A DNA stretch of 37,187 bases. Origin: Gammaproteobacteria bacterium AqS3 (lineage in GTDB: Bacteria > Pseudomonadota > Gammaproteobacteria > MEIF01 > AqS3). Under the pieces are notes generated by a model. That model was given only the letters and a program-made list of their open reading frames with translations. It had not been told where the DNA came from and ran no database searches. Position 1 is the first letter of the stretch, and every line of letters begins with the position of its first letter. The stretch covers positions 1 through 37,187 of the forward strand of contig MEIF01000020.1 of NCBI GenBank assembly GCA_001750645.1, in the 5' to 3' direction. Both the position numbers and the translations under genes were made by a program. Shown here piece by piece: positions 29,701 through 36,541 of the stretch.

Positions 29701-31641
29701 GACGAGGACATCATGAGCGAGCAGCTGCAGGTTAATCTCACCGTCAGGGGCAGCAGTTTTGAGGGCATGTCCGCCAGCGTGGCCGTGTCGGTCAGGGACA
29801 GCGAGGGTCTGCAGCTGTCCACCACCGAGGTGATCGTCGCCGAGGGGCAGGTGAGCTCCTTCAACGTCAGGCTGGCGCAGCGTCCCGCCGGCGATCTGAG
29901 GGTCTCGGTGGTCAGCGAGAACCAGCAGGTCGCCCAGGTGGACACCGATACCGCAACCCCCGGCAATCAGGGCGAGCTGCTGTTCACGCCGAGCAACTGG
30001 AATCAGGCCCAGGCGGTTGCCGTCATCGGCGTCCAGGACGGCAACGCCGAGGATGACCGCACCGCGATCGAGCTGGTCTCTGCGAGCGCCTCCGCCCGCC
30101 TGACCGTTCAGGTTACGGAGAGCGGCAACAACGATGAGCAGCTGGTCATCACGCACGTGTTCGCCGGGATCGCCCGGGGTGTGCTGTCCAGCTCGATTGA
30201 CATGATCGGCAGCCGGCTGGATGCCGCACCCGGGTTCAGCACGCTGACCCTCTCGGGGCAGGATGTGCGGCTGGATCAGCCCTCCGCGGATGAATTCGCC
30301 TCGGGCTTTGCGAGTGTCGCAGGCTCCCGCAGGGTTGAGGGGCGCTACGGCTCCGAGGGGCTTGGCTTTGACCGGCAGAGCCTGGACTGGCTCGGCGGCA
30401 TCGAGCTCTACGAGGGTCGCCCCGTCACCGCCATGCGCTCCGAGCAGTCCTGGAATTTGGCCAATCCAATACTGGGCGGCTTCATGTATTCGCTGGACGC
30501 CGCGGGCGAGCGCGCCAACTGGACGCTCTGGGGTCGGGTTGATCAGCGAGAATTCTCGGGCAAGATCGTTCAGGACGAGTACGACGGCGGAGTGTCCTCG
30601 ACCTGGATCGGCTTTGACCGGCGGCTCGGGGATCGGCTGCTGCTGGGGGTCGCATTCGCGCAGTTCAGCAGCGATGCGGAGTACAGGCTGGAGACGCAGG
30701 ATCTGCAGAACCTGGACACCAGCCTGACGGCCTACCTCTCCTATCTTGAGATCGCCCTCAACAACGGCGGTTCGGTCCGGCTGGTGCTCGGCAGCGGCGA
30801 CGGCAGCATTGAGCTCGGCCAGGAAAGCGCCGGGCGGGCGGCGACGGAGGATGACATCTCCCTGAGCATGACTTCGCTCGGGCTGCGCCTGCCGCTGAGA
30901 CAGGGGGCAACGACCACGCTGTCGCTGACCGGCAACTTCAGCACCAGCACGCTGTCCCTGGCCGGCAACTTTTCGCAGATCGGCGGCAGCGGCCTGACGG
31001 TCGATCAGTTCTCGACCGACACCAAGTCCAGCAGCATCCGCGCCGGCTTTGAGCTGACGCGCAGCACGCAGGGATGGGTGTCCCCGAGGCTGAGCCTTTC
31101 GATGCGCCAGGACAGCGGGGACGGCCCGACCGGAGCCGGCACCGAATTCTCCGGCGGCCTCAACATCGGCTACCCCGAGTCCCGTTTCAGCGCCCAGGTG
31201 AATGTCAATGTGCTGGCCTCGCACGGCTCTGAATACTCCCTCAACGAGTGGGGCGCCAGCGTCGAGTTCGCCTTCCGCTCCAGGGAGACGGGCAGGGGCT
31301 TGTCGCTCGGACTGCTGCCCGAATGGGGTCGGCAGGAGACCGGCGAGCTTGAGCGCGAGGAGGCCTTCAGGCTGGACCGCACCCTGCACCCGGAAGAGCG
31401 GCCGGGCGGCTCGCTGACCGCCACGGCGGGCTACGGGCTGGATGCCTTTGGCGGGCTGCTGACACCCTACGCCGAATACCAGATGACCGGAGGCGTCGCC
31501 TCGGCTTACGGACGTCAAACCACCGGAGTGAAGTTCTTCGGGGGGCCGGATCTTGAGATCCGCCTGTTCGGTGAGCGCCGGACTGCACTGCGCTCGCCCA
31601 ACCGGACGCGCATCGGCGTTGAAGTCAAGCGCCAGTACTGA
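20716..31641 (+). CDS. Giant autotransporter-like protein with about 29 Calx-beta-like repeats and C-terminal beta-barrel
   Basis: A protein of about 3641 residues. A long signal peptide (residues 1-44: a basic stretch at HCRRLASV, then LTVLMLMLASPAWA, cleaved before QGAQ) sends it to the periplasm. Residues 51 to about 3139 are repeats of about 107 residues. Each runs LxLSxxxLxxxEG, FTVxLxxxP, VTVxxxSxDxxxATVSPxxLTFT, xxNWxxxQTVTVxGxxD, then xGGGY and a closing VxDDD. The acidic loops suggest calcium binding, as in Calx-beta-type domains. Residues 3140-3641 are rich in alternating strands and end in an aromatic residue (RQY), as expected of an outer-membrane autotransporter barrel that exports the repeats. 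The likely role is an adhesin or surface filament. ATG 20716 has GGGGAG seven bases upstream; ATG 20764 is the alternative but lacks an RBS. Confidence 0.85.
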   Translation: MDNNRTSGLCRVIFIGMSGWPVHCRRLASVLTVLMLMLASPAWAQGAQKGFDFSPGSVTLTEGGSSVALQVRLRTMPTGSVNVTILNAAASFFTISPTQLTFTSGNWNEYQSFTLTATQDANGEDERRTLDIRGGGDYTQVRGAVIVNVQDDDRRLVLASNSVTVNEGGRGSLRVKLASQPSGTVNVAVTSGDTSKVTVLTSHLSFSPTSWNTWHEILLEAERDADTTDDSVEITMSPSGSNFGGTFNATVNVRDDGRSGVVPSTRTLSVNEGAATTFTVKMMSQPDSNVTVSVVSPDTGAATVSPASLTFTSGNWEDPQTVTVRAVQDADASDEKVRLVLTRSGVGSDRATSVSVSITDDEPIISLSTSQLMLDEGGRASFTVRLNAQPLDDVTVSLTISDTSKVQLLPISRKSLDSILPYSTDLTFTSASWSNFQSVYLVGVRDADADDHSVTVTLKSSGGGLDRETATVSVSVRDDDKAGFVFSSRDITTLDGANVKATFTVKLGSQPASDVAVSVSIDGDSNVRVDTTSLTFTSDNWNTTQTVQCTVTERDVNHVDDLVRVLLTASGGGYSGETGSVTLNVLDLDEATAVTLTPSSLTVTEGEYASIKVNVTFGAGGTPVAANVASSKPAKLSLINSSRVYFPAAETRLGLRTVQFRANNDIDLLDEMVNIVFDITEANRTEAAYTTRDAIFPVRVIDNTVPTFVLSGEGPVEGETSQYSVKLSNPPTDTVTVTVANSNSGKMTMTPSTLTFTTQNWNTVQNLTLTGVQDTDAIAESATLSFSASGGRYDAVTASEELTVVDDDARLTLSTTSLSLDEGGASKTFPVRLAGTPSANVTVTITNTNTSALSVTPATLTFTAVNWDQEQMVTVSALQDANIVDESVPINLSASGGGFSSTVATGTVTASLQDDDAALVLSAASVDVDEGNDGTFTVKLSHQPINSEDATVSLTSDDTVHLTVSPSSLIFTADNWDTAQTVTLTALQDEDAVDESVDVSLTASGGGFGRAEASTTGEIDDDDDVLIVSSATVSVPENKTATFEVKLQGQPSADVTVSVASQDAAKATAAPASLIFTTDDWGDNQTITVSGTDDLNTADETVTLDLTAADGGFDGAAARVMVTVDDDEVADLVVSETSLSLGEGGDGTFTVKLAHPPIAAVTVGITSTDTGAATVQPASMSFSTDSWDTPQTVTVTAVQDNDFGNESVTINLAASDGGYDDVTDSLAVTVDDDEEPGLDLSVASLSIDEGDSASFTVALNNQPVGNVTVQVTSPDTGAATVSPASLTFSTSNWDSSQRITVTGVEDSDFADESVQISLSATGGGIVEAVPGSVSVTIEDDEAPVLTLSTQALSLVEGSSGTFAVELPSQPGVDVTVRLQSADSGAATVAPASLTFTQATWSSAQTVTVSAVQDADIRDESVPISVFPSGWAYDGSKIGDVVVTISDDERPGLTLSERQLMLQEGNQDTFTARLSAPPTGDVTLALSSGDVNSVTVSPASLTFTTDNWSMEQTVTVSSQQDANTSDEQVSISLSAAGGGYAGISGSVGVAVEDDDDSALVLSVSTLSFDEDGSASFGIELAVAPTGAVTVQISSSDTAKATVSDASLTFTADDWNQGQMVTVSGVEDADLDDEIVQITLAASGGGLSESRDLSVSITDVTEASLNLSSGAPEEGEDVDVQVSLSHQPAGDVRVAVLSLDTKALTVSPTRLTFTTDNWNTDQTLTLTGEEDNDLEDETVELVLTASGGGYSNVSLRRELIIEDDDVAGLVFSDAKVDVNEGGNATFTVHLSHRPSSNVTITVAGSDSSIVTAAPASVTLTPSSWNTARTVTVTGVEDNDFDNETASIDFSLRGGGYGGTTDSLPVSVIDDDAPALIVSKPTLEVDEEGTETFTVRLSRLPTGSVTVSVSSGDTTAVTVSPQTLDFTSANWYTDQPVTVAGVVDNDNENDEVTVSLLSAGGGFDGAAGSVEVTVEDSVVPGLVVSLDELIISEGGSQTFTVELATLPGAAVTVAVASDDSDAATVSPAELTFTVGNWDQPQTVTVSSEDDDNIANEDVEVSLTASGPNYSGVSDSVSVTVRDIDTAALNLSETALSINEGSESTFEVRLSHQPNSTVTVALTSQDDGAVGVSPARLTFGADDWKQPQTVTVMGEQDDDQIDETTQVSATGTGGGFNDTASSLNVSVLDDENIQMTLSQQKLTITEGQQRDFTVVLPRQPVADVAINISSDDDDAASVSPASLSFTTVNWNVAQTVSVTSGQDDDLSDESVEISLRVVGTDGRGLVSVTVDDDDTAALSLSTPSLTVDEGSSSVFTVRLTNAPSGEVMVAISSMNTDLATVSPASLSFDSADWNEVKTVSVLGVRDQDLEDGITTVSLAASGADYAGVTGGVSLTVKDREVRSLVVSENSLSVNEGGNANFTVKLSHQPEQDVMVTLSNSHPDVARTQQSSLTFTASDWSTAQQVTVTGIADNDLVSGRTRIRMVGSGGDYTGKVASVDITVVDQDVPVLTLSTSSLRIDEGESDQFTVRLSHAPSVAVTVNLQSSDSAVSLSRAALTFTSADWNSTQAVTVSSVEDDDLADILAEVNLAADGGAYDNLTTSVSVRVVDDEKPSLTLSKQSVTVREGASETFTVTLSNTPTAGVTVSLASSDASQASVQPASLSFTGQDYDTPKTVTVSGVEDDNVTDAQLQISLEADGGGYSSVADSISVTIKDEDTAGLVLSDTSISVDEGISKVFVVSLSHSPSADVTVGLVKDTDAVLLSADSLTFTTDNWETGEAITLTALQDDDIEDTTGAIQLSATGGDGDFSDITGNISLQIDDDDESGLELSKTEFMINEGASDTFTVRLEAKPSAAVTVSLQSDMPGSVTVSPASLTFEPDEWDDEREVTVEGISDANFLSETAAISITGGGGNFADLSYSVSVAVRDSNSLVLSREELIINEDGSSTFTVALPGQPSANAVVQVVSTDIGAATVSPAALNFTPSNWRDPQMVTVSGLEDEDIMSEQLQVNLTVRGSSFEGMSASVAVSVRDSEGLQLSTTEVIVAEGQVSSFNVRLAQRPAGDLRVSVVSENQQVAQVDTDTATPGNQGELLFTPSNWNQAQAVAVIGVQDGNAEDDRTAIELVSASASARLTVQVTESGNNDEQLVITHVFAGIARGVLSSSIDMIGSRLDAAPGFSTLTLSGQDVRLDQPSADEFASGFASVAGSRRVEGRYGSEGLGFDRQSLDWLGGIELYEGRPVTAMRSEQSWNLANPILGGFMYSLDAAGERANWTLWGRVDQREFSGKIVQDEYDGGVSSTWIGFDRRLGDRLLLGVAFAQFSSDAEYRLETQDLQNLDTSLTAYLSYLEIALNNGGSVRLVLGSGDGSIELGQESAGRAATEDDISLSMTSLGLRLPLRQGATTTLSLTGNFSTSTLSLAGNFSQIGGSGLTVDQFSTDTKSSSIRAGFELTRSTQGWVSPRLSLSMRQDSGDGPTGAGTEFSGGLNIGYPESRFSAQVNVNVLASHGSEYSLNEWGASVEFAFRSRETGRGLSLGLLPEWGRQETGELEREEAFRLDRTLHPEERPGGSLTATAGYGLDAFGGLLTPYAEYQMTGGVASAYGRQTTGVKFFGGPDLEIRLFGERRTALRSPNRTRIGVEVKRQY
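20866..30132 (+). repeat. Array of about 29 diverged coding repeats (each about 320 bases)
   Basis: Counting by eye the units that begin LxLSxxxLxxxEG and close with a DDD-type loop gives 29. Most differ widely in DNA sequence, so the array is old, but short stretches are still identical between distant units. Units 4, 6 and 7 (about 21800-23140) are the most irregular: unit 4 has an insertion between the SxDTSKV strand and the LTFTS strand, and unit 6 has a different core. Unit 16 has lost the LxxxEG opening. Units 8-29 are far more regular. Confidence 0.85.
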
Positions 31642-31721
31642 GTTCGGCTCCCCCGGTCAGCTCTGCTGTTTGATGCCGCCGCAATCGTCCTGTCAAGGCT
31701 CATCGCATTGAAAATCGTCTG

Positions 31722-33425
31722 ATGGATTTCAAAGAACTGCGCAAACGGCTCATGAGGCAGATCTGGGAGAACATCCAGACCGAGCCGCCGCCTGTGTTCA
31801 AAAGCGCCGCTGTCAGCGAACCCCAAGTCGAAAAGCCTGGCGAGCCGAAAAGCCGGGCCGACGACGGCGAGCCGAGCAAAACGCAGACGGCCGAGGCGAG
31901 TCCCGCTCCCGAACCTGAGTCAAGCCCCGATGCGCCCAACCCTGAAGGCGACACGCTCAGGGACAGGTGGCAGGCCGCGCTTGAGCAGCTGCCCGAGCGC
32001 GAGCGCGAACTCCTGCTGAGGCGCTTCGGCCTGTCGGGCAGGGAGACCGAAACGCTTCAGTCCCTCGGTGCATCTCTGGACATTACCCGGGAGCGTGTGC
32101 GCCAGCTGGAGCGCCGCACTCTGACCAAGATTTTTGAGCATCCCGGCATGGCCAAACAGACTTCGGAGCACATTGCCCGATATTCATCCGATGACTCGTT
32201 TTTTCTGACGGTGGACTGGCTGCGGGGTAATGACCCCTGGTTTCGGGGGGCGGAAACGCAGGTGATCGCTCTGGCCATTGAGCGCGCGGTGCAGCCGCAG
32301 CGTCTCTACTGCATCAAGATTGAGCAGGAGCTCTACGTCGCCGACTTTTCCCGGGCGACCTGGGATCTCAATCTGAAGCGCGCCCGCGAAATGCTTAAAA
32401 ACCGCGCCGCGGAGCAGCCCCCGCCCCGGCGCTCCGAACTGCGGCGGGAGCTGGCCCGGCTGCTGTCGGACGATGCCGAGTCCGGCTGGGGCGGGCTGCT
32501 GCTGGAGCGCGCCTATCCGCGCGCGCTGTTTGCGACCGTGTCCGAGACATCATCCGCTTCCGGCGCCCCGGATGCAGACGAGGTGCTGGTGTCCCTGAGC
32601 ACCTCGGCTGAGGGGTATGTCGCCAAGATCCTGCTTGAAATCGAGCGGCCCATGCACTTCAGAGAAATCTCGAAACTTATCCAAGAGAAATACAAATTCA
32701 AGATCGACGAGCGCCGCACGCACAACGCGCTGGGCAATCACGGCTATCTGTTTGACCGGGGGGTCTACGGCTCGCTCAGGCATCTTCCGATAAGCCCGAG
32801 CGCCGCCCGAGCGCTGGTGCGGCAGGTTGAAGAGCTGGCCCTCGGCGATGCCTTTTCCGGCCAGCAGTGGCACTGCAATGAAATGCTCAAGGCGCTAAGG
32901 CAGGCGGGGCAAGATGTCGAGGGGCTGAATGTCTACCTGCTGCACACCCTGCTGAGGCTCCATTCGGAGCGGCTCGATGACCTGGGTCGGCAGATGTGGA
33001 TTGCCGGCTCGGGTCGGGTGCGCGATACCGGCCGGCGCGTGCGGCTATTCGAGACCGCCGAGGAAATCCTTGAGGAGCACGGCGCCCCGATGCCCAACCA
33101 GGAGCTGTGCAGGCTGGTGGCCGAGCGGCGCGGGCGCAGCAAGACGCTGGCCCTGCACCCCCGAGGCCGGCTGGTGCGCACCGATCAGAGCGAGTGGGGG
33201 CTGATTGATCGGGATGTCCTGCTCAGCGCCGAGCAGATCGAGCAATTCGTCCAGGCCGTCCTGACCCGCCTGGAAAAGGGCTCGGCTGTGACCGATGTCG
33301 ATCTCCCGGCACTCGCCGAATCCGTCACCGGAGTCGCGGGGCTGTACCCCGTGATGCTGGTCTCCCTGCTGCAGCTGTCTGGGCGCATCAGCGTCGGGCG
33401 CGAGGGCGAGGTGCGCATCAAGTAG
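31722..33425 (+). CDS. DNA-binding protein with sigma-70 region-4-like HTH and HARE-HTH domains
   Basis: A 567-residue protein. After a short helix and a Pro/Glu/Ser-rich linker (21-78), residues 83-138 read as sigma-70 region 4: WQAALEQLPERERELLLRRF, then ITRERVRQLERRTLTKI, the helix that binds the -35 box. There is no region 2, so it is not a complete sigma factor. Residues about 303-355 (LLEIERPMHFREISKLIQ, then RRTHNALGNH) fit a HARE-HTH winged helix, as in RNA polymerase delta. A second, weaker copy lies at about 442-500 (AEEILEEHGAPMPNQELCRL). The combination suggests a transcription regulator that may touch RNA polymerase. ATG 31722 has a poor RBS. It lies 80 bases after the giant adhesin gene on the same strand, which may be its target or operon partner (inference). 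Confidence 0.75.
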   Translation: MDFKELRKRLMRQIWENIQTEPPPVFKSAAVSEPQVEKPGEPKSRADDGEPSKTQTAEASPAPEPESSPDAPNPEGDTLRDRWQAALEQLPERERELLLRRFGLSGRETETLQSLGASLDITRERVRQLERRTLTKIFEHPGMAKQTSEHIARYSSDDSFFLTVDWLRGNDPWFRGAETQVIALAIERAVQPQRLYCIKIEQELYVADFSRATWDLNLKRAREMLKNRAAEQPPPRRSELRRELARLLSDDAESGWGGLLLERAYPRALFATVSETSSASGAPDADEVLVSLSTSAEGYVAKILLEIERPMHFREISKLIQEKYKFKIDERRTHNALGNHGYLFDRGVYGSLRHLPISPSAARALVRQVEELALGDAFSGQQWHCNEMLKALRQAGQDVEGLNVYLLHTLLRLHSERLDDLGRQMWIAGSGRVRDTGRRVRLFETAEEILEEHGAPMPNQELCRLVAERRGRSKTLALHPRGRLVRTDQSEWGLIDRDVLLSAEQIEQFVQAVLTRLEKGSAVTDVDLPALAESVTGVAGLYPVMLVSLLQLSGRISVGREGEVRIK

Positions 33426-33441
33426 TTGGCCCGGTTAGCCC

Positions 33442-33463
33442 AGGGGTCAACTTAGGGGTCAAC
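33442..33463 (+). repeat. Two direct copies of AGGGGTCAAC upstream of the diiron protein
   Basis: AGGGGTCAAC occurs at 33442-33451 and again at 33454-33463, offset by 12 bases, directly upstream of a -10-like CATAAT (33470-33475) that precedes the ferritin-like gene. No good -35 hexamer is present where it should be. The repeat pair covers that position and may be an activator or repressor site. Confidence 0.45.
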
Positions 33464-33509
33464 CTGTGCCATAATCGCAAAGTTCGCGCGAACCATCTGG
33501 AGCATTCCC

Positions 33510-34631
33510 ATGAAAATCACCCGAGTCGACGAAACACCCCAGGAAATCATTCACTTTGACGATGACGGCCCGAAGCTTGAGCCGCAGCACATCGAGGACA
33601 TCGCCGAGATCTTCCAGACCCCGCTGACCGGAGCCTACAACTGGGACTACACCATCGCCGACACCCGCATCAAGAAGCTCTACGAACTCGGCAAAGAGCT
33701 CAACTGGAACGCCAACACCGACATTGAATGGAACCGACCGTTCCCCAGGGACGAGTTCCCCGCCAAGCAGGACACCAACGAACTCAACGGCTATCAACCC
33801 TACGACGACATGTCTCCCGAGAAGAAACTCGAGATGGCCTGGCACCTGCACTCCTGGACCCAGAGCCAGTTCCTGCACGGCGAGCAGGGCGCCCTGCTGG
33901 TGGCCTCGCAGCTGGTCTCCTGCGCCCCGACCTACACCGCCAAACTCTACGCCGCCTCCCAGACCTTTGACGAGGCGCGCCACGTCGAGGTCTACAACCG
34001 CTACCTGCAGGAGCAGGTTCGCTTCATGTGGCCGATCAGCCCCTACCTCAAGGCGCTGCTGGACAAGATCCTCACCGACGAGCGCTGGGACCTGAAGTTC
34101 ATCGGCATGCAGATCATCATCGAGGGGCTGGCGCTGGCGGCCTTCAACACCGCCAAGATCACCACCCGCGACCCGCTGCTCTACGACATCGTCAGCTACG
34201 TCATCCGCGACGAGGCCCGGCACGTGACCTTCGGCGTCAACTACCTTGAGGAATACGTCAGCACCCTCAGCGATGAGGAGCGCGACGACCGCGGCATGTT
34301 CGCCTACGAGGCCTGCGTCATCATGCGCGAGCGGCTGATGCCGACCGAGGTCTGGTCCCACTTCGGCCTCGACGCCGAGGACACCCGCCGCTACATCCTT
34401 GAGGGCGGCCAGCTGTCGGAATTCCGCCAGCTGCTGTTCTCCCGCGTCATTCCCAACCTCAAGCGCATCGGGCTGCTGACCGACAAGGTCATCCCGCACT
34501 TCGACCAGCTCGGGCTGCTCGACTACGAGGAGATGCCCGATGACAGCGAGATCGACTGGGCCGAGATGACCAAGCCGCTGGAGGAGAAGCCCTCGGCTGA
34601 AATGGACGCAGAGTCCGTCCCGGCTCACTAG
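33510..34631 (+). CDS. Ferritin-like diiron protein (R2-like oxidase/oxygenase family)
   Basis: A 373-residue mostly helical protein. A full set of diiron ligands can be placed in two half-sites: E125 (HGEQGALL), E155 and H158 (FDEARHVE), E205 (IIEGLALA), and E235 and H238 (RDEARHVT). This is the ferritin-superfamily pattern of ribonucleotide reductase R2, R2-like oxidases and diiron N-oxygenases. No radical-bearing Tyr can be assigned by reading, so an oxygenase or oxidase is more likely than an R2 subunit, and no nrdA lies nearby. The C-terminal 40 residues are acidic. ATG 33510 has a GGAG RBS about 8 bases upstream. The gene ends 4 bases before the heat-shock promoter of hslV. Confidence 0.75.
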   Translation: MKITRVDETPQEIIHFDDDGPKLEPQHIEDIAEIFQTPLTGAYNWDYTIADTRIKKLYELGKELNWNANTDIEWNRPFPRDEFPAKQDTNELNGYQPYDDMSPEKKLEMAWHLHSWTQSQFLHGEQGALLVASQLVSCAPTYTAKLYAASQTFDEARHVEVYNRYLQEQVRFMWPISPYLKALLDKILTDERWDLKFIGMQIIIEGLALAAFNTAKITTRDPLLYDIVSYVIRDEARHVTFGVNYLEEYVSTLSDEERDDRGMFAYEACVIMRERLMPTEVWSHFGLDAEDTRRYILEGGQLSEFRQLLFSRVIPNLKRIGLLTDKVIPHFDQLGLLDYEEMPDDSEIDWAEMTKPLEEKPSAEMDAESVPAH

Positions 34632-34635
34632 TGCC

Positions 34636-34664
34636 CTTGAAGTCTGCCCGATCCGCCCCCAAAT
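34636..34664 (+). promoter_or_regulatory. sigma32 (heat-shock) promoter of hslVU
   Basis: CCCTTGAAG (-35, CTTGAAG at 34636-34642), a 14-base spacer and CCCCAAAT (-10, 34657-34664) match the sigma32 consensus CTTGAAA-N(13-14)-CCCCATnT closely. It lies 33 bases upstream of the hslV start and immediately after the stop of the diiron gene. hslVU is a classic heat-shock operon, so position and family agree. Confidence 0.8.
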
Positions 34665-34697
34665 AGGGCGGGAGGGCGGCACCCCGGAGGCTGACGG

Positions 34698-35252
34698 GTG
34701 GAGCAATACCACGGCACGACAATCCTTTCGGTTCGCCGCAGCGGGCGCGTCGCCATGATCGGCGACGGCCAGGCCACATCGGGCGGCGGAACCGTGGTCA
34801 AGAGCTCGGTGCGCAAGGTGCAGCGCATCCACAACAACGAGATCCTGGTGGGCTATGCCGGGGCCACGGCGGACGCCATGGCGCTGCTGGAGCGGTTTGA
34901 GAACAAGCTCCAGGAAAACCAGGGCAGCCTGGTGCTCTCGGCGGTCAGCCTGGCCAAGGACTGGCGCACCGACCGCTACCTGCGCAACCTGCAGGCGCAG
35001 CTGGCGGTGGCCGACGCCGACACCTCGCTGCTGATCTCCGGCAACGGCGACGTGCTTGAACCCGAGCACGACATCCTCGCCATCGGCTCCGGCGGCGAGT
35101 ACGCCCGCAGTGCGGCGCTGGCGCTGCTGCAGCACACCCAGCTGGACGCCGTGGAAATCGCCCGCGCCGGCATGAAGATCGCCGCAGAGATCTGCATCTA
35201 CACCAACAGCAACTGGGTCGAGGAGACCCTCGATTCGGCGGCGTCGAAATGA
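34698..35252 (+). CDS. hslV: ATP-dependent protease proteolytic subunit HslV
   Basis: A 184-residue threonine protease of the proteasome-beta family that forms a double hexamer and degrades proteins unfolded by HslU. The hallmark [10 protein letters not shown] follows a six-residue propeptide (MEQYHG), so Thr7 becomes the catalytic N-terminal residue after processing. Other conserved parts are [56 protein letters not shown] and ICIYTN near the end. GTG 34698 has a strong GGAGG RBS 8 bases upstream. It overlaps hslU by ATGA. Enteric HslV starts directly MTT, so the propeptide is a small difference. Confidence 0.95.
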   Translation: MEQYHGTTILSVRRSGRVAMIGDGQATSGGGTVVKSSVRKVQRIHNNEILVGYAGATADAMALLERFENKLQENQGSLVLSAVSLAKDWRTDRYLRNLQAQLAVADADTSLLISGNGDVLEPEHDILAIGSGGEYARSAALALLQHTQLDAVEIARAGMKIAAEICIYTNSNWVEETLDSAASK

Positions 35253-36541
35253 GCCGCCACCTGACCCCGCAGAAGATCTACGAAGTGCTCGGCCGGCACG
35301 TCATCGGCCAGGACAACGCCCGCCGGGCGGTCGCCATTGCGCTGCGCAACCGCTGGCGCCGCATGCAGCTGAGCCCCGAGACGCGCGCCGAGGTCACCCC
35401 GCGCAACATCCTCATGATCGGCCCCACCGGCGTCGGCAAGACCGAGATCGCCCGCCGCCTGGCGGTGCTGGCCGACGCCCCCTTCATCAAGGTCGAGGCG
35501 ACCAAGTTCACCGAGGTCGGCTACGTCGGCCGGGATGTCGACTCCATCATCCGCGACCTGGCGGTGCAGGGCCGCAGCATGGCGCAGGAGGAGTTCAGGG
35601 CGAGCCATGAGGAGCGCGCCCGCAGCAGCGCCAGGGAGCACGTGCTCGACCGCCTGAGGCTGAAGCCCGGTTTGCACTCATCCAACCTGGAGCGGCAGCT
35701 CGACGCAGGCCGGCTGGACGATGTCGAGATCGATGTCGAGGTCGAGGAGGCGGCGCCGAGCGTCAACGCGACCGGCGCCCCCGGCATGGAGGCGATGATG
35801 GATCAGATCAGCAAGATGATGCCCAAGCGCCCGCCCAGCAAGACGCTCAAGAAGATGCGCGTGGTCGATGCCATGCGGCTGCTGACGCAGCAGGAGGCCG
35901 ACCGGATGATCGATGAGTCCCAGGTCGAGTCCCGCGCCCTCGACCTGGTCGAGCAGAACGGCATCGTCTTCATCGACGAGATCGACAAGGTCTGCCCGTC
36001 GGCCTCGCGCACCGGCGGCGAAGTCTCGCGCGAGGGGGTGCAGCGCGACCTGCTGCCGCTGATCGAGGGCAGCACCGTGACGACCTCGATCGGGCAGGTG
36101 CGCACCGACCACATTCTGTTCATCGCCTCCGGGGCGTTCCACTACACCAAGCCCTCGGACATGATCCCCGAGCTGCAGGGCAGGCTGCCGATTCGCGTCG
36201 AGCTGGAGCCGCTGTCGGTCGAGGACTTCAAGCGCATCCTGACCGAGCCCGAGCACGCCCTGCTGGATCAGTACCGCAGCCTGCTGGGGGTCGACGGCGG
36301 CCTGGTCGAGATGACCGACGGGGCGCTGGGGCGCATCGCCGAGCTGGCCTGGCAGATCAACCAGGAGTCCGAAAACATCGGGGCGCGCCGGCTGCACACC
36401 CTGATGGAGAAGCTGTTCGAGGACTCGGCCTATCGGCTGCCGGCCGACGGGCAGGTCAGCATTCGGGTTGACGAGGCCTTTGTCGAGGCGGCGCTCGGTG
36501 CGCTGCTGAAGAAGACCGATTCCAGCCGCTTCATCCTGTGA
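35249..36541 (+). CDS. hslU: ATP-dependent protease ATPase subunit HslU
   Basis: A 430-residue AAA+ unfoldase that feeds substrates to HslV. It has Walker A GPTGVGKT (58-65), [17 protein letters not shown] after it (pore loop GYVG), Walker B VFIDEID (D243, E244), the sensor-type segment around [11 protein letters not shown], and sensor-2 [12 protein letters not shown] near the end. The intermediate (I) domain between Walker A and B is somewhat shorter than in E. coli (443 residues in total). The C-terminus ends SRFIL, the tail that docks into HslV. It overlaps hslV by four bases. Confidence 0.96.
   Translation: MSRHLTPQKIYEVLGRHVIGQDNARRAVAIALRNRWRRMQLSPETRAEVTPRNILMIGPTGVGKTEIARRLAVLADAPFIKVEATKFTEVGYVGRDVDSIIRDLAVQGRSMAQEEFRASHEERARSSAREHVLDRLRLKPGLHSSNLERQLDAGRLDDVEIDVEVEEAAPSVNATGAPGMEAMMDQISKMMPKRPPSKTLKKMRVVDAMRLLTQQEADRMIDESQVESRALDLVEQNGIVFIDEIDKVCPSASRTGGEVSREGVQRDLLPLIEGSTVTTSIGQVRTDHILFIASGAFHYTKPSDMIPELQGRLPIRVELEPLSVEDFKRILTEPEHALLDQYRSLLGVDGGLVEMTDGALGRIAELAWQINQESENIGARRLHTLMEKLFEDSAYRLPADGQVSIRVDEAFVEAALGALLKKTDSSRFIL

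Noticed and set aside
20866-30132. CRISPR or non-coding tandem repeat array
   Set aside because: The period is about 320 bases, the frame is open throughout, and similarity is at the protein rather than the DNA level.
22945-31518. Large minus-strand open frames (300-600 codons) inside the giant gene
   Set aside because: They are the complement of regular repeats with GC-rich third positions. Their translations are Arg/His/Val-rich, without domains, and they mirror the repeat period of the plus strand.
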